DNA of 9,669 nt from an uncultured Spirochaetaceae bacterium (GTDB lineage: Bacteria; Spirochaetota; Spirochaetia; Treponematales; Treponemataceae): positions 1 through 9,669 of the forward strand of contig CADBRC010000259.1 in NCBI GenBank assembly GCA_902796985.1, given 5' to 3'. Made by a program: the position numbers and the translations under genes. Positions 1-5,388 of the stretch are shown in pieces. The notes below the pieces were generated by a model. That model saw only the letters and a list, made by a program, of their open reading frames with translations, was not told the origin of the DNA and did no database searches. Within the stretch, counting starts at the first letter, position 1, and each line of letters opens with the position of its first letter.

Positions 1-236
1 TCTATCGCAGCGTGGTGTGCGGAGCGGATTAAATCCTGCAGCATCGGCACATCGCGGTTGTCCACGCAGATGGGATCCAGCTTTATTTCGAGCATCTCGA
101 ACTTCCCGTTGAGCGTAACTGCGACCATGTTCCCCCCGGAGGTTCCCGTGGCACGGATTGTCGCAAGCTCAGCCTGCGCCGTCTGCAGCTTCTCCTTGAG
201 CGAGCCAAGGTCTTTCAGCATATCGAACGGATTCAT
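1..236 (-). CDS. ybaB: YbaB/EbfC-family nucleoid-associated protein (5' part only)
   Basis: The first 78 codons are visible; the 3' end lies beyond the left edge. The translation starts MNPFDMLKDLGSLKEKLQTA, continues with an Ala/Glu-rich helix, a Gly-containing turn (TGTSGGNMVAVTLNGKFEM) and a beta segment ending in LEIKLDP, which is the normal order of the YbaB/EbfC fold. Members are about 100-110 residues long, so some 25-30 residues are missing. Family members are small dimeric DNA-binding proteins that coat or bridge DNA. The ATG at 236 is chosen because AGGAG (minus strand, 246-242) lies 5 nt upstream. The gene sits 41 nt downstream of dnaX in the same direction, with no terminator between them, which matches the widespread dnaX-ybaB(-recR) order; recR would be expected next, outside the window. 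Family assignment is firm, the exact cellular role is not known. Confidence 0.9.
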   Translation of the reverse strand, partial: MNPFDMLKDLGSLKEKLQTAQAELATIRATGTSGGNMVAVTLNGKFEMLEIKLDPICVDNRDVPMLQDLIRSAHHAAI

Positions 237-241
237 AAAAA

Positions 242-246
242 CTCCT
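242..246 (-). promoter_or_regulatory. Ribosome binding site of ybaB
   Basis: AGGAG on the minus strand, 5 nt before the ATG at 236. It decides the ybaB start and supports translation from a dnaX-ybaB mRNA. Confidence 0.75.
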
Positions 247-277
247 TTTTCTTCTATAATTACGTTACCGTATTCAG

Positions 278-2035
278 TTACATCCCAAGGATGCTGCCCT
301 TGAAGGTGTCCCGCAGGATTTCTACCTGTACGGGCAATTTGATTTCTGCCTTCTGCTCTTCCTTCTTTTCTTCCATCTGCACGTCGAAGGTGAAGCTCCT
401 GCCTGACTTGGACGAAAGCCATCCCGTCACGTCTGCCGCCCGGGACTTGAGCTGCATCATCGCGAAGGGACTTGCGACTGTGACCTCCAGGCTCCCGCCG
501 TCAATCCTGTGGGAAACCGCCTCGGACAGGGCCGCCGAGAGCAGTCCGTCCGTCGCCGAGAACTCCTTTAGCATCGCCTGGAACAGCTCTTCCGGGTCAA
601 TGTGCGTAGCCGGCGGGGTCCCCCCCGTTGCGGGAGGCGGCGCTTCCTGCGGCATTGTGGCGGCGGCGGTCAGCCCGTTCCCCCCCGTGGCGGGAGGCGG
701 CGCTTCCCGCGGCATTGTGGCAGTCGCATCTTCTTCCGCTGAATTGTTTACCGGCGGTTCAGCTCCGCCATCATGAAAAGGGGGTGTCCAGCCTATCCCC
801 CCGCCCGGAGCCGTTCCGCCTGAAGCTGTTGTTGACGGTTCTGCCGCCGTGGCGGATGCCATTGGCAGCTCTGCTGCCGGAGCTGCTGCTGACTTGGCGA
901 GCAGGGGCTTTATGCCGTCCAGTGCCTTCTTGACCTCCGCCGGGGAGACGTATTCCTTGAGCCAGGTCAGGCGGCTTATGGCAAGTTCCATCTCATAGCG
1001 GGTATTGAGCGAATAGCGGATGTCGCGGTAGAGCTTCATGAAGATGTCAATCGCCCGCTCCACCTGTACTGACGACCAGGCATCCAGCACTTCCTGAGAG
1101 AAGGCTGCGACATTGTGCCCGAGCAGGGCTTCCCTGGTTACGCCGCTTTTGATGAGGAGCAGGCTCCGCAGGTAGTCCGCACAGTTGGAGATGAGCTGCT
1201 CCACGCTGACCCCGTTCTGCATGTACTCGTCCAGCTTGGTCAGTGCCTCGCTTGACTTTCCTGCGACGCAGAGGCCGAACAGTTCGTTGAGCCGGTCCAC
1301 TCCGACCAGCCCCAGCTTGTCGCGGATCTTGGCGTAGGTCATCTCATCGCCTGAGAAAGCGGCGACCTGATCGAAGAGGGTATAGGAATCACGCATGGAC
1401 CCGCCCGACTCGCGGGCTATCCAGTAGAGGGCCTCGTCGTCTGCCTTTATGCCGAGCTCCCCTGCAGCAAGGGCGAGCTGCTCCTTGACCTTCTCCACCG
1501 GAACCAGGCGGAAGTTGAACTGCTGGCAGCGGGACTTTATCGTCATGGGAACTTTCTGCAGCTCCGTCGTTGCAAAGATGAACACGACGTATGGCGGCGG
1601 CTCTTCTATCGTCTTGAGCAGGGCGTTGAATGCGCTCGTCGAGAGCATGTGGACTTCATCGATGATGTAGACCTTGTAGCGGCAGGAGTTCGGAGGAAAG
1701 AGGACTTCGTCCTTTATCTGCCGGACGTTGTCAACGCTGTTGTTGGAAGCTCCGTCTATCTCTATTACGTCAAGGGAGGAACCGGCGGTTATCTCCTTGC
1801 AGGCCTGGCATTCCCCGCAGGGGGAGGCTGTCGGCCCTTTTGCGCAGTTGAGGGCTTTCGCAAGGATTCTGGCTGTCGAAGTCTTGCCGCAGCCCCGGGG
1901 ACCGGAAAAAAGGTAGGCATGGGCGATGCGCCCGGCATTAATGGAGTTTTCCATCGTCTGGGCAACGAATTCCTGCCCGACCAAGTTCTCGAATCGTTGC
2001 GGCCTCCTCCGGGTCGCAGTCACTTCATACGCCAT
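278..2035 (-). CDS. dnaX: DNA polymerase III subunit gamma/tau
   Basis: A 585-residue clamp-loader ATPase of the replicative DNA polymerase. Visible parts: the N-terminal TATRRRPQRFENLVGQ segment, Walker A GPRGCGKT (45-52), zinc cysteines C64, C73, C76 and C79, Walker B YIIDEVH (123-129), sensor-1 FATTE (154-158), the SRC arginine-finger motif (168-170), a GGSMRD sensor-2-like segment (211-216), a helical collar domain to about 380, a Pro/Ala/Gly-rich linker (about 381-478), and a C-terminal tau-specific part. The start is taken at MAYEVTATRR (ATG at 2035) because the family begins there. The frame stays open upstream to an ATG at 2140, but that extension only translates 15-bp tandem repeats (RLSSIWLSSIWL) and would cross the MATE promoter. 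A candidate promoter puts the transcript start on or next to this ATG. The linker holds a duplicated segment (see the repeat entry). No E. coli-type A AAA AAG frameshift site was found. Confidence 0.95.
   Translation of the reverse strand: MAYEVTATRRRPQRFENLVGQEFVAQTMENSINAGRIAHAYLFSGPRGCGKTSTARILAKALNCAKGPTASPCGECQACKEITAGSSLDVIEIDGASNNSVDNVRQIKDEVLFPPNSCRYKVYIIDEVHMLSTSAFNALLKTIEEPPPYVVFIFATTELQKVPMTIKSRCQQFNFRLVPVEKVKEQLALAAGELGIKADDEALYWIARESGGSMRDSYTLFDQVAAFSGDEMTYAKIRDKLGLVGVDRLNELFGLCVAGKSSEALTKLDEYMQNGVSVEQLISNCADYLRSLLLIKSGVTREALLGHNVAAFSQEVLDAWSSVQVERAIDIFMKLYRDIRYSLNTRYEMELAISRLTWLKEYVSPAEVKKALDGIKPLLAKSAAAPAAELPMASATAAEPSTTASGGTAPGGGIGWTPPFHDGGAEPPVNNSAEEDATATMPREAPPPATGGNGLTAAATMPQEAPPPATGGTPPATHIDPEELFQAMLKEFSATDGLLSAALSEAVSHRIDGGSLEVTVASPFAMMQLKSRAADVTGWLSSKSGRSFTFDVQMEEKKEEQKAEIKLPVQVEILRDTFKGSILGM
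619..721 (-). repeat. Imperfect direct repeat inside the dnaX linker (2 x 43 bp, 60-bp period)
   Basis: Positions 619-661 and 679-721 match at 41 of 43 bases. Differences are at 629/689 and 648/708. In DnaX this gives two copies of TMP-R/Q-EAPPPATGG, residues 440-452 and 460-472, in the Pro/Ala-rich linker between the ATPase/collar region and the C-terminal part. The 60-bp period keeps the reading frame. Each copy ends in a run of seven G on the coding strand (686-680 and 626-620), read as ACG GGG GGG. Confidence 0.85.
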
Positions 2036-2041
2036 TCCGTA

Positions 2042-2070
2042 AGCATAAACGAAAACAGAGAATTCGGCAA
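2042..2070 (-). promoter_or_regulatory. Candidate sigma70 promoter of dnaX
   Basis: On the minus strand TTGCCG (2070-2065) and TATGCT (2047-2042) are separated by exactly 17 bp, each matching the consensus at 4 of 6. The predicted transcript start falls at about 2035, the A of the dnaX ATG. No Shine-Dalgarno precedes that ATG (the six bases before it are TACGGA), so a leaderless mRNA is likely. Confidence 0.5.
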
Positions 2071-2158
2071 GCCATATAGACGAAAGCCATATAGACGAAA
2101 GCCGTGCAGGCGAAACGCCCGGCCATATATCAAAATCCATATAGACGAAACGCCCGGC
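2071..2158. repeat. 15-bp tandem repeats between dnaX and the MATE gene
   Basis: The unit GCCATATAGACGAAA is present exactly at 2071-2085 and 2086-2100, in diverged form at 2101-2115 (GCCGTGCAGGCGAAA), and again without its first base at 2137-2150. The third and fourth copies are each followed by CGCCCGGC, so GAAACGCCCGGC occurs at 2112-2123 and 2147-2158, 35 bp apart. A weaker relative, GCATAAACGAAA, is at 2043-2054. Because 15 is a multiple of 3, frames on both strands stay open through the array, which makes spurious N-terminal extensions of both flanking genes possible. The last copy supplies TAGACG, the candidate -35 of the MATE promoter. Confidence 0.85.
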
Positions 2159-2170
2159 TTGCGGTATATT
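2142..2170 (+). promoter_or_regulatory. Candidate sigma70 promoter of the MATE gene
   Basis: TAGACG (2142-2147, 4 of 6 to TTGACA) and TATATT (2165-2170, 5 of 6 to TATAAT) are 17 bp apart. The expected start of transcription is about 2177, only 2 nt before the ATG at 2179. No ribosome binding site is visible. The -35 lies within the fourth 15-bp repeat. Confidence 0.5.
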
Positions 2171-2178
2171 TGCCTGCT

Positions 2179-3555
2179 ATGAGCAAACAGGGCCTTGATA
2201 TGACCACCGGCAACCCCTTCCGGCTGCTTATCGTCTATTCCTTCCCGATCCTGCTGGGAAGCCTTTTCCAGCAGCTGTACAACATGTGCGACACGATCAT
2301 CGTTGGCCGCTACCTGGGGCCGGATGCGCTCGCCGCCGTCGGCAACACCGGGCCGATGAACTTCCTTGTGTTCGGCTTCCTCTATGGCATGACGAGCGGC
2401 TTCGCGGTCATCACGGCGCAGAGGTTCGGGGCGCACGATGAGGAGGGACTGAAGAAGTCCGTCGCCATGAACGTCGTACTGAACGCCGTGACCGGCATCG
2501 TTATCACCGTCCTGTCCTGTGCCCTGACCATGCCCCTGCTCCGCGCCATCCATACGCCGGAGTCGATTATCGGCTGGTCCTTTGACTACATCTTTACCTG
2601 TTACGCGGGCATCCTCTGCATCATCCTGTACAACGGCTGTGCCTGCGTCCTCCGTGCCGTCGGCGACAGCAAGACTCCGGTCTATTTCCTCGTCTTTTCG
2701 TCCGCCCTGAACATCGTGCTGGACATCGTGTTCATTGCAAGCTTCGGCCTCGGTGTGTTCGGGGCAGCCCTTGCAACCGTCATCTCACAGGGGGTGTCCG
2801 GCATCCTCTCCCTCGTCTGGATTGTCGTCAGGTACCCCATGCTCCGCGTGTCCGCCCGTCACTTCCGTACGGACCGGCGCTTCGTCTTCCGCCATCTGTC
2901 GATAGGCCTGAACATGGGCTTTCAGTTCTCGATTACTGCGATAGGGACGATAGTCGTGGAGGGGGCGCTGAACAACTTCGGCGCGACCAAGATAGCGGCG
3001 TTTACGGCCGCGCAGAAGGTGGAGCAGCTGGTCACGGTCGTCGCAGGCGTCATGGGCGTGACGATGGCGAACTACGGAGGGCAGAACCTCGGCGCGGGCA
3101 GGGTGGACAGGATACGGGAGGGAGTCACCAAGGGTATCGTGGTCAGCATCGCTTTCGCCGTCCTTGCCGCCGTGCTCGCAATGGCCTTCAATGAAGAGCT
3201 GGTCGCCCTTTTCCTGGACAGGGAGGGCATAGACCCGGCGGCCTGGGGGGAACTGCTGGATGCCTCCCGGGAATACCTGCGCCTGACGACGGTGTTCTAC
3301 CCCGTGCTCTTCGTCATCTTCATATACCGGAATGTCCTGCAGAGCATCGGGCGGGGATTCTGGCCTCTGATGGGCGGGGTGTTCGAGCTTGTCGCCCGGT
3401 CGGCGGCAGCCTTCATACTGCCGGCTTTCATAGGCTATGCGGGAACCTGCGTGTCCCAGCCGCTTGCCTGGTTCTCCGCCGCCATCCCCCTTGCCATAGC
3501 CTATTATATTATCATCGCGCGGATCGGCCGCTCCCTCGCCAGGGGGCGGAAGTAG
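2179..3555 (+). CDS. MATE-family efflux transporter
   Basis: A 458-residue inner-membrane protein with about twelve hydrophobic helices, the usual size of the MATE (NorM/DinF) family. These transporters export cationic drugs, metabolites or other small molecules by exchange with Na+ or H+. Family signatures are clear: an N-terminal DMTTGNPFRLL segment, then FSFP-like YSFPILLGSLFQQLYN followed by CDTIIVGRYLG, the loop GFAVITAQRFGAHDEEGLKKS, and LRAVGDSKTP after the fifth helix. The second half repeats this plan (VEGALNNFGATKIAAFTAAQKVEQ, then MANYGGQNLGAGR). The start is set at MSKQGLDM (2179) because it fits the family and the promoter spacing; an in-frame ATG at 2104 would only translate repeats, and ATG 2200 is a possible internal start. 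The gene stands alone, divergent from dnaX. Substrate cannot be told from sequence. Confidence 0.93.
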   Translation: MSKQGLDMTTGNPFRLLIVYSFPILLGSLFQQLYNMCDTIIVGRYLGPDALAAVGNTGPMNFLVFGFLYGMTSGFAVITAQRFGAHDEEGLKKSVAMNVVLNAVTGIVITVLSCALTMPLLRAIHTPESIIGWSFDYIFTCYAGILCIILYNGCACVLRAVGDSKTPVYFLVFSSALNIVLDIVFIASFGLGVFGAALATVISQGVSGILSLVWIVVRYPMLRVSARHFRTDRRFVFRHLSIGLNMGFQFSITAIGTIVVEGALNNFGATKIAAFTAAQKVEQLVTVVAGVMGVTMANYGGQNLGAGRVDRIREGVTKGIVVSIAFAVLAAVLAMAFNEELVALFLDREGIDPAAWGELLDASREYLRLTTVFYPVLFVIFIYRNVLQSIGRGFWPLMGGVFELVARSAAAFILPAFIGYAGTCVSQPLAWFSAAIPLAIAYYIIIARIGRSLARGRK

Positions 3556-3561
3556 GGGCGG

Positions 3562-3606
3562 CCCGTCCCGCCTGCTTGGGGCCTCCCGTCCCGCCCGCTT
3601 GAGGCC
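3562..3606. repeat. Two 22-bp GC-rich direct repeats after the MATE gene
   Basis: Positions 3562-3583 and 3585-3606 match at 20 of 22 bases (differences at 3572/3595 and 3579/3602), separated by one base. They fill the start of the 145-nt non-coding gap between the MATE stop codon and the tRNA. No open frame or known element was recognised there. Confidence 0.75.
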
Positions 3607-3620
3607 GGACGTACGGGGCC

Positions 3621-3643
3621 GGGCATAGAAAAAGGACCGCTTG
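3621..3643. repeat. Partial duplicate of the tRNA-Pro terminator arm
   Basis: Positions 3621-3643 match 3665-3687 at 22 of 23 bases, 44 bp away. The second copy contains one arm, the loop and the T-tract (minus strand) of the tRNA-Pro terminator. The first copy lacks the matching arm, so it cannot form the same hairpin. It looks like a remnant of a local duplication. Confidence 0.75.
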
Positions 3644-3667
3644 GAACCCGGCGCGTAGAGCCGCGGG

Positions 3668-3699
3668 CATAAAAAAAGGACCGCTTGAAGCGGCCCTTT
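3668..3699 (-). terminator. Intrinsic terminator of tRNA-Pro
   Basis: On the minus strand an 11-bp stem (AAAGGGCCGCT with AGCGGTCCTTT, one G-U pair) closes a 3-nt loop and runs into seven T. It begins directly after the tRNA discriminator base. Read on the plus strand the same hairpin is followed only by TTTAT, so it may act weakly on MATE transcripts; no other MATE terminator was seen. Confidence 0.85.
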
Positions 3700-3700
3700 A

Positions 3701-3774
3701 TCGGGTGAGCGGAACTCGAATCCGCGACCACTAGTCCCCCAGACTAGTAAGCTAACCAACTGCTCTATCACCCG
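3701..3774 (-). tRNA. tRNA-Pro, anticodon GGG
   Basis: A 74-nt cloverleaf. The acceptor stem CGGGTGA/TCACCCG is perfect, with C1-G72 and discriminator A73, as is typical of bacterial tRNA-Pro. The D arm is GAGC/GCTT with loop AGTTGGTTA, the anticodon stem CTAGT/ACTAG with loop CTGGGGG, and the T arm GCGGA/TCCGC with loop TTCGAGT. The anticodon GGG is at 3740-3738 and reads CCC and CCU. CCA is not encoded: the discriminator is followed by TAA. One oddity is an A-T pair at the position equivalent to the nearly invariant G53-C61. It has its own promoter and terminator and is transcribed alone, downstream of the HDOD gene. Confidence 0.95.
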
Positions 3775-3786
3775 GAAAGTGACACT

Positions 3787-3815
3787 ATCATAGCAGATTG
3801 GAAAATAAAAATCAA
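3787..3815 (-). promoter_or_regulatory. Promoter of tRNA-Pro
   Basis: On the minus strand TTGATT (3815-3810) and TATGAT (3792-3787) are spaced by 17 bp, with TGC before the -10 forming an extended -10. Transcription should start at about 3780, leaving a 5' leader of about 6 nt before the mature tRNA. The -35 hexamer lies inside the 3' arm of the terminator of the upstream HDOD gene. Confidence 0.75.
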
Positions 3816-3854
3816 GAGGGTCGCCGGCGGCTGGAACGGCTTTTCTCTCGATTT
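3801..3854 (-). terminator. Intrinsic terminator of the glycosidase-like/HDOD operon
   Basis: On the minus strand AAATCGAGAG (3854-3845) pairs with CTCTTGATTT (3818-3809), ten pairs with one G-T, around a loop that can itself pair GCCG with CGGC. TTTTTATTTT follows. The stem begins in the HDOD stop codon, so termination occurs right at the end of the gene. Confidence 0.75.
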
Positions 3855-5356
3855 TACCGTTCGCTGTTCTTGAACTGGGTGGCCATCTTCTCGCTCAGCT
3901 CCTTGACCTGCACCTCGTCGGTGATGGAGAAGAGCTTGAGCTCGTCGCTCTCGAAGTTGGACCAGTCGATGATGCCCTCGCTGTAGTGGGCGAGCAGGTC
4001 GGCGAAGTGGATCAGGCAGGTCAGCTTCTTGTGCTCGTCCTTCGCGGAGGCCGTATCGTGGTGGCAGCGGATGACCTCGACGATTGCCTCGGGGAAGTTC
4101 CACTTCTTGGCGACCAGCGCACCGACCTCGCCGTGGTTCACGCCCGCGACCATGCGCTCGAAGAGGTCCGGGCTTATCTCCTTCTCCTTGCAGAGCCTGC
4201 CCATCTTCTCGTAGATGTCGGCGGTCGCCGTGACGAAGATGATTTTTCCCATGTCGTGCAGGAGGCCGCAGACGTAGCTGTCCTCGACCAGGTGCTTGTC
4301 CTCGGGGGCGGTGAAATGGGAGCGGGCGAGCGTATATGCATAGAATGCGACCCGGTAGGAGTGGTCCCAGAGGGATTTCTTCTTGGGGTCGGACTCGACC
4401 ATGAGGGCCTGCATTGATCCGACGGAGAAGAGAAGGTTGCGGATTCCCCTGATTCCCGTGAACTTGACCGCCTCGTCAATGCTGGAACAGGGGGTCGCGA
4501 GGGCGAAGGCTGCTGAGTTGACCAGCTTGAGCAGCTCGCCGGTCAGCGATACGTCGTTGGAAATCTTGCGGGCAATGTCGGTCATGCTGGAGTCGGGGTC
4601 GTTTATCAGGCGGTTGATCGCATTGATGTTCTCCGGGAACTCCGGCAGCCCCTCGATGAGGTCGACGAATTTCTTGGACAGGGAGTTGAATGCCTCCATG
4701 CTCTTCTCGCTGAAGGGCAGAATGAGGCGGGTTATCGTCTCTCCGTTCTCGCTGATGACCTGGTAGTTCTCTTCGGTCAGGCCGATCTTCTTCAGCATCA
4801 GGACCATCATCGTCAGACCCAGACCCGCGCCCTCGGACTCGTCAAGCATTGCGGCCATGCCCTCTTCCAGACTGTCGAACATCGTCGCCCGGGTTATCTT
4901 GTCATGGATTCTTTTGTACTCGGTGACGTTCAGTTCACACTTGTTGCGGGTCTCCAGCTTTATCTTATTGTTGGCGGCCTGAAGGGTAATCTTGATGTAC
5001 AGGCCCTTGTTCTTCTGCAGTTCCAGCCAGAACTTCTGGTTCGTCAGCGTCTCGGTCTTGAACGCCTCCATTCCCTTCTTGTAGTCCTCGGGGTTCTCCA
5101 GATCCAGGCCCTTGTCCTCGAAGTAGACCCGCTTGGTGTTCGCCTTCTTGCCGTTGTTCGCCAGTTCCTTCATGCAGAAGGAGAGGGTCTCGGTCATCTG
5201 CTGCTGGTTCAGCTCCCTCAGGAAGACGCGGATGACCTCATCGACATAGGCCTCCACCTTCCGGGGAAAGGTGTAGGTCGTCAGAACAAGCGGAACGCCG
5301 GACTTTATGGCGTTCCTTATCATGTCAATATTTACCGGAATACTCGAGTTCGCCAT
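3854..5356 (-). CDS. HDOD domain protein with an N-terminal GHKL-ATPase-like region
   Basis: 500 residues, soluble. The C-terminal half (about 233-455) is an HDOD domain: LPEFPENINAINRLINDPD and the helix around SNDVSLTGELLKLVNSAAF, then a complete set of HD-type residues, H332 (WDHSYRVA), H367-D368 (GLLHDMGK), H408 (NHGEVGA), H432-H433 and D453 (HFADLL). HDOD proteins are usually signalling or regulatory modules. The N-terminal half (about 40-220) resembles a histidine-kinase-type ATP-binding fold: an N-box-like ELANNGKKAN (64-73) and a G-box-like GAGLGL (176-181). No phospho-acceptor histidine region, receiver or membrane segment is seen. A GYP motif is absent, so it is not an HD-GYP enzyme. 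The ATG at 5356 has AAGGA about 7 nt upstream. It lies 32 nt after the glycosidase-like gene and is probably cotranscribed with it. HDOD is firm, the GHKL call is tentative. Confidence 0.88.
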   Translation of the reverse strand: MANSSIPVNIDMIRNAIKSGVPLVLTTYTFPRKVEAYVDEVIRVFLRELNQQQMTETLSFCMKELANNGKKANTKRVYFEDKGLDLENPEDYKKGMEAFKTETLTNQKFWLELQKNKGLYIKITLQAANNKIKLETRNKCELNVTEYKRIHDKITRATMFDSLEEGMAAMLDESEGAGLGLTMMVLMLKKIGLTEENYQVISENGETITRLILPFSEKSMEAFNSLSKKFVDLIEGLPEFPENINAINRLINDPDSSMTDIARKISNDVSLTGELLKLVNSAAFALATPCSSIDEAVKFTGIRGIRNLLFSVGSMQALMVESDPKKKSLWDHSYRVAFYAYTLARSHFTAPEDKHLVEDSYVCGLLHDMGKIIFVTATADIYEKMGRLCKEKEISPDLFERMVAGVNHGEVGALVAKKWNFPEAIVEVIRCHHDTASAKDEHKKLTCLIHFADLLAHYSEGIIDWSNFESDELKLFSITDEVQVKELSEKMATQFKNSER

Positions 5357-5388
5357 ACAATTTCCTTATCGGCATGTTTACAGCCAGC

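Noticed and set aside
2036..2140. N-terminal extension of DnaX from an ATG at 2140
   Set aside because: The extra 35 residues are translated tandem repeats, the family begins at MAYEVTATRR, and the candidate promoter lies inside the extension.
2104..2178. N-terminal extension of the MATE protein from an ATG at 2104
   Set aside because: It only reads through the 15-bp repeats and begins upstream of the likely promoter.
3854..5356. HD-GYP cyclic-di-GMP phosphodiesterase
   Set aside because: The HHE/GYP signature is missing and the region ahead of the HD residues is of HDOD type (LPEFPENINAINRL, DVSLTGELLKLVNS).
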